From: Opisthorchis felineus
Taxonomy: Eukaryota > Platyhelminthes > Trematoda > Opisthorchiida > Opisthorchiidae
Direction: 5' to 3'
DNA: 64,000 nt
Assembly: GCA_004794785.1 (NCBI GenBank)
Contig: SJOL01007141.1
Coordinates: 733,763-797,762, forward strand
In this document: in pieces, positions 1-10,687 of the stretch
How positions within the stretch are numbered: position 1 is the first letter of the stretch
Layout: each line of letters starts with the position of its first letter
Made by a program: the position numbers and the translations under genes
Notes under the pieces: model-generated
Told to the model about the DNA's origin: nothing
Seen by the model: only the letters and a program-made list of their open reading frames with translations
Databases searched by the model: none

Positions 1-170
1 ACCTCGGAATGATTGTAGTAAGCTAGCACTAAGTCCCTTCCCCGTCCACCTTTATTCTTTCCTTCGCAATAAGGCTTTCAAATAAATCATGGTTGTACGG
101 CAGTGAAGCATCGGTGTGGAACACTGATGTCATGCTGTCGATGATGATGATGATAATGATGATGACTTGT
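1..170 (+). mobile_element. 3' tail of an RTE-clade LINE, truncated
   Basis: This is the 3' untranslated end of a LINE, finishing in a GATGAT-type microsatellite tail (about 137-170). It aligns by eye with 26338-26695, where the same tail follows recognisable RTE-type C-terminal coding sequence, and with the shorter insertion at 25025-25133. The shared landmark is a near-palindromic segment around 108-133 containing GAACACTGATGTCATGCTG. The left end runs off the window, so the full length is unknown. RTE-clade elements typically end in short microsatellites rather than poly(A), which fits. There is no coding capacity here; short reading frames through it are spurious. Confidence 0.75.
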
Positions 171-369
171 AAGAAGTGCCCCACTACCTTCGTTTTATTC
201 CTTGTGTTCCTAAACTTGCCTCGGTTACTTCGAAGCTCTTTCATCAATCCTTATCCACTGGCGTTTTTCCTTCTGCGTGTACAGTTCATTCGTCCGTCCC
301 ATCCCCCTGAATGGGCGCCCCGCTCTAACCCCAGCAACTACTTGTCAATCTCCATCACCTCCATTTTTT

Positions 370-2270
370 TCCAAATTACCATTATTATCCGGGAGCTTCT
401 TACCGCACTTCTGTCGTGCTCGTATCGCTCTAGTTTCAGAGGCCCCAAATTCGGCTTCACCACACCACTTGAGACCGATCTCCATGTCCTCTATTCTTGT
501 TCAATGCTTTTATGAGGTGCTTGCTGATCGCTGGAGCCGTGAATTGCAGCTGCCTTCACTCCACTTTGCATTTTTACGTCGAGACGGTTGTTTGGAAGCT
601 GCCTGGCTGTTACACGCTCTGCTTCGTCACCCTCCAGCGACTGCTTCTAACCTCAGTTTGGCTTCTGTTGATATCTCGAATTCGTTCGATTCGGTTTCGC
701 ATGGCATGATTGTCAGATCTGTCGAGGCGTTTGGAGCACCGTCTCCCCCAGTTCGATACATCACACGTTCCTATGAGAAGGCTGTAGCAGATTTCCCTAA
801 TTCCGAGGTGCAATGCCACAGAGGTGTGAAGAAGGGAGACCTACTGTCCCCTATATTGTTCATCATGTCAATGGATGAGGTTTTTGGATTTTCGATGCCG
901 AAAATAGTTTCATGGCACCTTAGTGGACGGTTTTGCCTTCGCTGACGACTGGGTCTTGCGTGCAGAAAGTCAGGCTCGCCATATAGAGAAGCTTGAAGCT
1001 GCTGAGGTTAGAAACGATTGGTATGAAGATCAACGCCCAAAAGACGAAAGCAATGGTAATTTAGGACAACAGAAAATATCGGACGACCGCTGTCTCAGTC
1101 AAACCTTTTTGCTTTGCCGTGGGACTCATCACTCCTCTGGGTCCGACTGACACATATTTGGGCGTCCCCTTTATATTCAAAGGGAAAGAAGTCTGTAACC
1201 ACCAAAAGAGCTGCTGAAATTGCTCGATGACGTGACGCATGCCCCGTTGAAGCCGCATCAAGGAATGGAGATAACAAGAAACTACCTGGCACCGAGCCTG
1301 GAACATTCGCTCGTGCTCGGCCAAGTTCACCGAAATACTCTCCAGAGGCTGCACAATCACATCAGGCGGTCTGTTCGTGACTGGTTACGCCTACCGAAGG
1401 ACACTCCAGTCAGCTACATTCACACCGGTAGGCAACATGGGAGACTCGGTTTTCCAAGTCTGAGTTCAACCATTCCGATACAGCGGAAAGCGCGTATGGA
1501 AAAGCTGCTGCCTACACAGTGTCGAGTACGAAGCATTGTGGTTAATAATCCTGCATTTGGTAAGGTTGTTCGGGAGCTCAGCCGTCCAATTAGGGTCTAA
1601 GGCACGTGCATGAACACCAAGAAGGTGATAGTTTGCAAAACAGCGTTGATGGCCACGGTTTGCGATAGTTAGTCACCTCGTTTCTTTCGAATCACTGGCT
1701 TGTGTTTCCAGAATGCGTTCTCCTCTTTTTTTTCCTGCGAGTATCCAGTTCCGATGCAACCTGCTGAAGACGGGAATTATAATCTCCCGGCGTGGTTATG
1801 GTGACCGGACGATCTTCTCCTGTGGAAACTGTGGTCACCCGGAAAGTTTGGTGCATATTCTGCAGTCGTGTTGTATCACGCATGATGCTCGATGTGCTGG
1901 TCATAATCGGAACTCGTGAGACGTCTCTGTCGTCTGGGCTGCGCCGTCTTCGAGGAGTTGAGAGCACCTACTTCGACATTTTCCACCAAACCTGACCAAG
2001 TCGCACCGAACAACCGTAACAGACGATGGGCGCGGAATGACTGTGTGGAATGAGAAGAAGCTGTAGTACAGGGCTGATGATTGTTCCCTCGCTATCATCT
2101 CAGCCCTATGTGCCATCGATTGTGATGTTGACTTTTTGGTTCGCAAACCGATGATCATTTCATGTTGAATGACCTGCTTTCTTCAATCCGTCAATTCTGT
2201 CGTTGAACTGGGGCTTCTTAAGGTCACAATCAGTGACTTGTATTTGCTCACTACTTTGGGCTCTCTACAT
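370..2270 (+). mobile_element. R2/NeSL-type non-LTR retrotransposon, degenerate
   Basis: This is a decayed LINE with the R2-group domain order: reverse transcriptase, then CCHC zinc knuckle, then restriction-like endonuclease region. RT landmarks in order are HLRPISMSSIL (about 463-495), RRDGCLEAAWLLHALL (about 577-624), motif A SVDISNSFDSVSH (about 664-702), RGVKKGDLLSPILF (about 823-864) and the catalytic FADD of motif C (about 935-946). The thumb and linker follow: TYLGVPF (about 1152), THAPLKPHQ (about 1234) and VRDWLRLPKDTPVSYIHTG (about 1374-1428). A knuckle CGNCGHPESLVHILQSC (CX2CX7HX4C, about 1818-1868) is followed by TH..R..GHN, as in R2-type endonucleases. Reading frames shift near 900-930, 1000-1100, 1215 and 1600-1740, so it is non-functional. 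No 28S rDNA flanks it. The 5' third of the protein is absent. It could belong to the R2, NeSL or Hero clade; a tree is needed to decide. Confidence 0.85.
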
Positions 2271-3394
2271 ACGTACGACACTTTTATGTGGTACATGGCG
2301 TTGGGTGTTCATTCTTGCCGTTGACTTTCACACCTGACCCTGTATGACGGACACCTTGTGTCTGATGTGCGAGTCTTGACCGTGATAGCGCTTACTGCGC
2401 CTTGAAGAGCATTTAGTATTGTTTGTGTTTTCTTCAGTTGCTAGTGTTTACACGAATGTTTCGATGCCAAACATGCTTACATGCGTTCGAGAAACTGGCT
2501 GGAAAATTATTGATGGCACACGTTCTAATGGAACGTTCCTCTGTTTTTTCTGGTTCTCTGTTCCGCGGTCTGTCGAAAATAAATGGTGAATTGTTGCTTC
2601 TACACCTCGTCTCTCTTTCCAACAGCGTCAGAGATTTTGATCTGTTACACTCTACTTCTTCCATAATTCATTCAACCTCCGAGCTGTTCAGAAGCCGATT
2701 TCTTGTCCATCTCTGTTCACTTTTAGATTTCCGTTGTTTCATTTATGGTCTCCTGGCGGTATTTCTCGTTATTTGCAGTCCTCAGACTGCATATACCCTT
2801 CTTTGTAATCCACATGCGTGATAAGAAAAATGCTGGATTCACGTTTCTTTTGCTTTAGTCCATGCGGACTGTATGTGGTCACCTGGGGAACTGGTTTCGC
2901 GCGTTTTCCAGCACTAGTTTGAAGTCCCTGTGGAAGCGTAGGCAGGAAAGCACGATTTTGACAACTCAGGCAGTTATTACTGTTAGGTCGTTTACATTTC
3001 AAGCACCAAGTAGAATACGTTCATCGTTTGCTTTCCCAGCATCGGCGAAGAAGTTGCATCTAAGGTAAGGAAATATACTCTGGAACCACGTGACCTCCAA
3101 GATTATGGCTAACAGAACTAGCGAGGCGTATGGACTTCTCCACAATCCCGTGCTTGTGTTGTAAAGGCAATGTCCAGGGGCTGCACGTTCTGAAGCGTGA
3201 CTCTGCACTTTTTAAGTGTAAGACGTATGCCGAAGGATTAGGTGGTGGTGGTCAGCGGTCAACAGCGTTTTTGCCTGGCCTTCACCTTCATAGATTAGGA
3301 CAACGTACTCGGCATACCCCCAGAATTGAATAGCGGAATTTTGAAGACCCCACAGCTTTCATTTCAGCGGTGACATATTGGGATAAAAACAAAG
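2271..3394. other. No recognisable gene
   Basis: The longest open frame is 132 codons at 2423-2821 (+). It is rich in Leu, Ser, Phe and Cys, has no recognisable domain, and is overlapped on the opposite strand by a 76-codon frame. The sequence is probably old non-coding or eroded repeat DNA. Confidence 0.4.
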
Positions 3395-3832
3395 TGGGTA
3401 AACAGCCAGACATTTTGAAGGCAAGCTATTAGAGACTTCCCAGAATCAAGCCTGGAAGTACGGGCCAGATAATTTTCCGGAACTTATGGGCCATCCTCTT
3501 TTTAGCAAGTGTGGCTAGATGCACCGACCAATCAGCACAATCGAACGCATCATTAAAGTCAAAGAACACCAAGATAATGAGTAACTCGTGCATATGGAGC
3601 TACTCTAACACCTGATAGAATGTGGTCAATGCGCCTCTAACCGGTCGAAATCCCGCTTGATGCTTGCGGTTAAGGTTTTGCGCAATCCCTTGAAACGACA
3701 ATGAATCAGTAACGCCAGAAGCATGGCTAGGATGGGAGTCTAACTGACCTCTCTGTGGTTAGTACATCTACTGCAAGTATCCTTTTGAAGATGGGCACTA
3801 TTAGCAACTCATCCCAGGTTTCTGGGCGGCCT
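3395..3832 (-). mobile_element. RTE-type reverse transcriptase remnant
   Basis: Translated on the minus strand, this stretch gives the fingers and palm signature of an RTE-type RT: HQAGFRPVRG, then TTFYQVLE, then VFFDFNDAFDCADW, which is motif A with its aspartate. Several stops and at least two frame changes interrupt it, including TAG codons within the first 30 codons. The endonuclease domain and the catalytic motif C are not recognisable. It is more decayed than the RTE copies at 16.6-18.5 kb. Confidence 0.6.
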
Positions 3833-3861
3833 CTTTTTCCCAGATAAACGAAAACACTTTG

Positions 3862-4190
3862 AAATTAGAATCTCGTCCTGCAAGTGAGGCCAGTCTACGC
3901 TGGAAACACTACAGCTGTTTCATCGTTATTGGGAATCAACAAAGACAGCAACATCAGTGTTGACACTGATGCTTCACTGCCGTATCGGCATCATGTCACG
4001 AAACCTCCTGAAGTTCCAAATCTTCGACACCCCTCTCCCCTCTGGTACCATGAACACTTGACCGTTGAGCAACGAGTGGCTGATTTGCAATGAGACTTAG
4101 ACAGTATATAGCGCAGAAACCACATCACTTGTTGACTGGCTCCTCGACTTCTCAAATGAAAGTTTCACTCATCTCGCGAACTCAGTCTCC
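3862..4190 (-). repeat. tRNA-headed dispersed repeat (repeat B), broken copy
   Basis: Positions 3862-3935 match the 3' arm of the repeat at 62742-62810: the words GTGAGGCCAGTCTACGCTG and CTGTTTCATC recur with small changes. Positions 4103-4190 match 62938-63050 over GACTGGCTCCTCGA and AAGTTTCACTCATCT. Between the two halves lies a short LINE-tail sequence (3946-3992) that is absent from the other copy. The copy therefore looks like repeat B interrupted by a LINE tail. No coding content. Confidence 0.5.
3946..3992 (-). mobile_element. RTE LINE tail fragment, reverse orientation
   Basis: The segment ATCAGTGTTGACACTGATGC followed by TTCACTGCCGTA is the reverse complement of the tail landmark seen at 98-133 and 25073-25110. 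It is only about 47 bp and sits inside repeat B. The microsatellite end is degraded. Confidence 0.55.
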
Positions 4191-4213
4191 CTTCGATCGA
4201 CTTGGACATTGAT

Positions 4214-4245
4214 GGTAGTGTGAAAATTTCGAAAGTCACACTACC
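4214..4245. repeat. Short perfect inverted repeat
   Basis: The 10-bp arms GGTAGTGTGA (4214-4223) and TCACACTACC (4236-4245) are perfectly complementary with a 12-nt loop. No function is apparent. It may be the remnant terminus of an inverted-repeat element. Confidence 0.5.
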
Positions 4246-7200
4246 AGCAAATAAGTTATAGAAACCGACTAGGAAATTCACTACCGTCTTTGAACAGAGC
4301 AGGTGGAGTCCACACGGTTATTCTAGGTGGGACAGGCACTGACTGCTCCTTGTCACCGGTAACCGATGTCATTGTGATCCATTTGGGTTCGGGGCTGGTT
4401 TGTACGTGAGCACCACCTGGTCAAACGGTTACAGCTGTTTCGGAAGTTGCACAAAAAGTCTGTGGTCAGCACGTAGCTCCAGTGAGCGCCCTATGTTGTC
4501 CGTGCGTGTCGCGTCGGATCTATGGCGAACGCCCATTTGAGCAGCGCTAAGGTTATCCACTTGCGTGTTCATTTCGCCAGAGACGACAACTGTTTCTGAG
4601 CTTTTAGCACTTGTAAAATAACACCTACAGCGTCATAGAAACTGTCCTTGGCAGATTCAGAGCTACAGTCCGCAGACGTACGAGCAAACGCAATATGTAA
4701 GCAGCCGTGGACCTCTCTTTCACAGACGTTACCAAGCGAATTGTGCAGAGGCAACTGTCAACGGGTATTCGGCCCGGCACAAAACCCACCCTGGCCTATC
4801 CAGGTGCACCGGCCTTTGCACCACCGGAGGTGCGCAGCTGGAGACGATTACAGTGCAACTGGGCAACCGATCCGGATAAACTAATTACGTCTTGGATTTT
4901 TGTTTATGACAGAAGACGCATCAATGCGTAAGACCGAGGAAAGCTTAGTGTCATGTTTGCTGTAGAGTGTGGGTATTTAAAGGCAACTAAGTAAACTGGC
5001 TTGCGGAGTTTGTGAATTGATTTAGAGGTGTTTAGAGCTGTTACCGAAGATGGACGCGCAGAAATTTCCGTCAAGGGTGTTGCAAAACGAATAAGGCTGT
5101 CACTTCAAGTGCTGGGACCTGCGGAGACACTACTCACAATAGGGAGAAGAGGGAATACTTGAAAGTACAATCTGTTCACGCTTACCCGCCCTGATGTATG
5201 CGGCAAATAAGGCCACACGGTTGGTGGCATCATGCTATGGTTGACGTGACAGAAGTGAACACCGTGGTCGTATGTCGTCTCAACTACTATCAAACAATCC
5301 ACACCTGCAGAGGGCGACTAGGGTCCTCAACCGAGGCCTTTCACCCGTAAGCGCGTGGGGTAGGTTTCGGCATACTGCCATAGCAGTACATATTTCTAGG
5401 TAACAAGTTGCCATACGCGTTCCGACTGCTAACCTGGAAGACCAGAAGACTGAGTTATGTAATGGCCAATCCGGTATTGTAAGTTGTGTCAAAGTGAAAC
5501 CCTGCAGTGTAGCTCAGTGGTTCATATAGGTACACAAACCGCCGCTCTACGATGAGGTACACTCTCTTCACGACAGTAGCACAGATGAAATGCGACTTTG
5601 GGAAGTAGTTCGATTTTTTAGTCTCTTTTGGATGGCCATTCTGAACATAGACTAAAGGTTCAATTTTTTTATCGTGGATTTTTTTTTCAGAGCGAACAAG
5701 TTAACGTTCCTTACCCTCCACTTCGGGTTCCTGGGTAGCTTGAGTTACTCGAGATCGTAAGTAACAAAACGGACGAGGTCCGATGAGCGCCTTTTCGCGT
5801 GCACGCATACATGGCGTGTAGCCAGGTTATTACGTCACTTCTGATATAACTCGGCTTCTTCCACTCGTACGGCATGCGACGCATAACTGATGAGATAATA
5901 ACCGAACGAACCTCACCTTCAATTGGAGATAAGTCAACAATTTTTTTAAAAGTGGATAGTCACCGCGCAGCCATTAAACGGTTTACAATTATCGTTTCAT
6001 CACATCTAGAGACTGTTACACTAGGCAGTAGGAGGGGGTTTGGTGAGCATAATCGAACAGGTACCGAAATCAGTGGAGACCGTGGCATGTAACTCCTCTC
6101 CGTTCCAGCCTTGGGGAAACGGGTGGAATTCATGTCTTTCGGGCTTCGCAGCCGACAATTAGGAAACTTCTCATGGTTCCAGCTGCCAACCGAGCTGCTT
6201 GTGATGGGCTGGAGATTATGCTAGTGGTTTGCGCCATCAAATCAGCCCGGACTCGCAAGCAAACTGGGTGAGATTGCTAGACGTTGCATGTGGACTCCCG
6301 CACGCATCATTTATTAGGAGTGGGAATAATAAACACAAATCAGCTTGTGAACAGTTAGCCGCCTCTTCCTGTAAAGACCTAACCGGAATGTTCCTCCAAC
6401 TGCCATCCGAGTGCAAACCACTGAGTCAAACTGTTTTATCCTATAATTGTTATCAGATCGATGACATGGCACTGCATTCGGCGACGTCAACATCGTCAGC
6501 CTTGGTAATCACACACCAGTAATACATACTGACTTTTAATTGTCATATAATCATGGGAGGATGACTTGGTGAAGAATGGAAAGAAAATGAAGTCGGTACC
6601 TATCGCGATAAAGTTATAATTAATTAGGGAAAGCGATCAAGATGCCTTAACCTCTGGACAGCGTTCAAACAGACTGATTGACCCAGCGTCCTGCACGAAG
6701 ATCACCCGAAACAAGCCCGGTGCACAACAGTAGGCGAGCTTCAACCAGGCAGTCTGGGCGAGAAATGATAGCATGTGCGCCACTGGGGTCGGCTGCGTGC
6801 CATTTCCTGCAGACTTTCCAAACATCACGGACCTCGCGTGCCCCAGTCAGAAAAACACGAAGATCCCGCAGCACTCGGTTCAATTTGCATTTCACGTTAC
6901 GGCCTGTCCACGCGAAGCTCTCTCCAACAACAGAATTACTTCTTTGTGTAGACGGTGGTTGTGCATGACTAGCACATTTCCAACCACTTGATAAGTTTGA
7001 TTACCTGCGTTCAGCAATGAGGGGCGCGGAGATTGGTCTCTTCCAGAGCCTTATCACACAGGCTTCTTGACCCTTGATTATTAACATCATCTGATATAGC
7101 TATCGGAGAGAGAGTACGGTATTGAGTGACCGACAAACAGAATACCACTACCCATCCAGCAGCCTTAATAACACTAGTAACACCAGTTCGCCGTTCCTCT

Positions 7201-9736
7201 GTGTTCAACAAGTAGCTTAATTAGACCATGGAACTCGCGTTTCTAGACCAGTCATGCACCACGGTCTACATTCTCTAGTAGGATTTTATCGTGCTCTCCG
7301 GAAGGGCGGGCGCTCACGTGGACAGCATTCTGGGAGTTCCCTCATTTAGCGTTTTGCTTCACCAGTGCATGATACTGCCATGAAGCGAGGTGCAAACAAC
7401 TCGCAACCTCATCTTAGCATTTATCGATATCGCCTTTCGTTTTATCTACAAGAAATTCATCTTCCAGGGTGACACACCACACCAAGTCCTATATAGATAC
7501 CAAATGGAGACTTGCCTGATGCTCCACCTTCTGCCATCCTTTTGAAACCAGCCTTCCAAAATCAGTGAACTAGCACATATTGATGAAACCTCAACCAGAC
7601 GCCTGATTCGTGACGTTACCTTCCGTGATTAGTCGTCTGAACCATGCTTTGACAGTTTTTCGCCTTCACCAAAACGTACATCGACGCCATTTATGAACTT
7701 ATATTTAAAAGAATAACTTGACTTGGGCCGCGAATTTCAGCTCAACAGTGCAACTCGGTGGGATATGCTGGACTGATAAGGCACCTCAGTGAAGTAAACC
7801 ATGTTTTATATTGCGAGTTCTGCCGCCAGTTCAACTCATTTGGCAAGCCACTGCGTTGTCCAAGGGCATCTTCATGGAGACATAGGAAGAACCACCTCCC
7901 TGACCCAGTATTTTTGGGACAAGTAATGACTCGTTTTGACCCTTTCGACGGCGTTTGAAAGGCGCTTTTATTCTTCCACTTTTATGTAGTCCGTGGCGCG
8001 TTACTCCGAAGAGTTTGTCGTTTTGTTAGTGGTGAATGTGAGCACCATCGTAATCATCAGTTAGCTTCATTCAACATTTTTCTCGCCTCAAAGAACGCCT
8101 AGTTATACGCCACCGTACTTAGGTATCTACTTTTTCAAAATGGCATCTGCTATAGGAGTTTAAGTCATGTCTAACTTTGGAGACGCCGAAATTTCGTGAA
8201 TATGCCATGTTTGTGAGACGGAATCCACATTACGATTGAATCGGTTGCGTACTTTCGAGGCAGAGTATCGGGGAAATTGCTAACTGGTCTAGCTGCAGCT
8301 GGACAATAGATGCCAAATGCTTGGTCCTTCCTTGATGATCGTGTTCTGCCCCGACTCCGACGCTACCAAACGATTCGGCCATTTCCAGTATCTGAAGAGT
8401 GCATGCAATGTCCTGGGCCAGAAAACGAGTAAAGATCAGTCCGGATTCGAGCAGGTCAAGAATTCATGACAGGTGAATTGGCGAAGGCAACCATAAGCCC
8501 AGCAGCCAGTGTGAGTAATTCGGATGCTGTGCCTTTTCAGGATTGCTAAACGACAGCAAACGACAAGATCGACTTGGCGGGATGTGAAGGCATTTTTAGA
8601 AAAGCAATCCTGTAAGGTGCGATATTTCAAGGCACAACTTACACATGAAGTGCGCAAGAAAGGTTTGGGCAAACTATCGGACGGAAACACTTCAAAACCG
8701 ACTTCCCACAGATTTGACTGTATTCCGTAAAAGCCCGTTGGACCTATTCACAGCCACACTAAAATTCAAAAGCCTGATCACAGTGCTCACAGATTCGAAC
8801 AAAAACAAACTACATTAATGATAGGCGCTTGTCCTTTGTTTGAGCTCACAGGGAATTCACGTTTCTGTGGAACTATTCGTTGTCGACAACTGACTGGCCG
8901 AATATGACCTCATAAAGAACAGTGACTACTTGCGCAGTCAAATGTGTGAATAGAACCCTCCTCATCGATGGGAAAAATGTGAGAGTTACAAACACATGTG
9001 CTGCTTATTCAGGTTGATGCACGCTGTGATGCCCTTTCGGCACATCGTTGCTACGTACCCAGTGAGATGTGCACAAGTCGGCACTAGAACCATCTAAACG
9101 TCAAAAGTGGGTTTGAACTAGACGCCTCCCTGTAATAAGTCCTGCCAATAAAGTGCTATCCTCGAGAGATCACTCCATTGAGAAGTCCACGTCCTAGGAC
9201 AAGCAAAAATACCTTTTATGGTAGGCAGAGGAGTACCATCGTCTAAATCCGGGAAAGTAGTCCCCCAGTACGATATTCAACATAGGTGAGTCAGCTTTAG
9301 TCTCACCGGTTTTAGGGGCACTTCTGGTGCACACAGTGTTCACGTTAGAACCGCATGAATTCTGGCTGCAAGTTTCGCTAGATGCTAATTTGTTCATACA
9401 GATTGTAAACTTATGGAAGGAAGCAAGTTTGAGCGCCGTTTGAATCACCATAATCTTTCGGTATACAACAGCCTTCTTTTACCATAACCTGTTTAAAGTG
9501 GGATACAAAAGAAAACAATCGCCGAAATATGATTAGATTTGTTGATCCCCACAAACAACACGAGATCTAGCCCAGATCCTTGTCAGTTCGCAGAGGGTCT
9601 GAAAGAAAACCACAGGCACGATATTGTATTACGAGAGTACCAGGATTTGATGCATAATAGGAGTATACAAAAAGTTTAACGGGTGTCTCTTGTCTGATAA
9701 TGACACCAGAGCAATAGTCAAAAGTAAATAAATGAT
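4246..9736. other. Long stretch without a recognisable gene
   Basis: No coding region could be supported on either strand across these 5.5 kb. The longest open frames are under 100 codons (for example 6229-6522 and 6678-6968 on plus, 8436-8690 and 9194-9451 on minus). None shows a known motif or credible splice signals at both ends. A run of T followed by CAG at about 5683-5691 resembles a splice acceptor, but no exon follows convincingly. Position 5508 starts a weak tRNA-like word (TGTAGCTCAGTGGTT) with no B box behind it. Confidence 0.4.
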
Positions 9737-9895
9737 CGTTCAGCTGTAATATCCTTTCGTTGCCAAGCTGCCATGCCACCCGAAGGAAGCACCAGGGTAG
9801 AGATAGTGCCAGGCTACCCAAGCAGTCCAGAAGATGCCGAGGTTGGGTTCGAGACACGAACCGTCAGTAAGCTTGCGCCCAACTCAGCTATCCCC
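9737..9895 (-). mobile_element. SINE-A copy, degenerate
   Basis: This is a reverse-orientation copy of the SINE described at 19421-19610. It begins at the SINE 3' end (CGTTCAGCTGTAATATCCTTTCG), passes through the region equivalent to the conserved CAACCTGGCAG word, and ends in a damaged head with a B-box relic GGTTGGGTTCGAGAC. It lies about 0.7 kb downstream of the eIF3G stop codon. No clear target-site duplication was found. Confidence 0.7.
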
Positions 9896-10576
9896 TGATA
9901 AAGGATATCTCGAGACCGTACGCAGTCTTTCGGGCCTTAACAGTTTCAATACGATCTGAAGGAGATATAGACTATGGCCTACGGACTGGTAAGTGTGTAG
10001 GTGACTGCTCAGAAAAGATAACCTCGCCGATCGTTACCGCGGTAACCTTACCAAGCCGACGGAAGAAATAGGACTCGTAAAACACTAAATTGGGCAACCA
10101 GTTAGTCGTGATATGGATGCATTGCAGGTAGCTTGCATACACAAACGATAGATCGATGCGCATAAGTTTTCATGTTTCGCTGCAGTAGTAGCAAGATATC
10201 TTGGTGATGAAAATGTTCCACGATTGAAATGTTCATCGTGTCCTTGTTTCATCTAGGCTCTGGACCTTTCCGAAAGCTTTCACACGGTTTTCGCTTCGCT
10301 CTTACTACGCATCAAAATGCAAACATGCGCTATCAGCACAAAGTACAGAGGAATAGGGCAAAATGACATTCGTTGAATGATTCATTAATGCACATCGAGG
10401 ACTCGTTATTGTCTGAATAAAATGCCGGAAGAGCAAACCAGGTGCTTCAAGTGACAAACCACACGAAATTTCTGTGGGCTGAGCGAATGTATATCCTCGG
10501 TAGACAGTTTGTGCGCGAAAAATGGGGTTACATAACAAACAGGCATTGACGTAATCCTAGACCAACGTGACACCAC
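9896..10576. other. 3' flank of the eIF3G gene
   Basis: This lies downstream of the eIF3G stop codon on the minus strand and should include its 3' UTR. No canonical AATAAA (TTTATT on plus) was seen between about 10000 and 10576, so the polyadenylation site is not placed. No other gene is recognised. Confidence 0.4.
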
Positions 10577-10687
10577 TCACTTGGCCCAATCCACTTTGAG
10601 CACCACATGGTTGTGACGAAGACCATTGACTCCGTAGATAGCAGCTGTAGCCTCTTCTGCGGTTGCATACGAGATGAAGGCAAATCC
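10577..10687 (-). CDS. EIF3G: eIF3G last exon, RRM C-terminal half
   Basis: The acceptor is TTTTCAACAG|GGA at 10687. The exon reads GFAFISYATAEEATAAI (RNP1 and helix 2) and GVNGLRHNHVVLKVDWAK, then TGA at 10579-10577. The C-terminus coincides with the usual end of the eIF3g family just after the RRM. Confidence 0.92.
   Translation of the reverse strand, partial: GFAFISYATAEEATAAIYGVNGLRHNHVVLKVDWAK

Noticed and set aside
1818..1868. CCHC knuckle as part of a host zinc-finger gene
   Set aside because: It lies collinear with R2-type RT blocks at the expected spacing, so it belongs to the retrotransposon.
2423..2821. 132-codon open frame
   Set aside because: No recognised domain, no splice context, a comparable frame on the opposite strand, and neighbours that are decayed repeats.
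5508..5560. tRNA-like word TGTAGCTCAGTGGTT
   Set aside because: No B box, no acceptor stem and no SINE body behind it.
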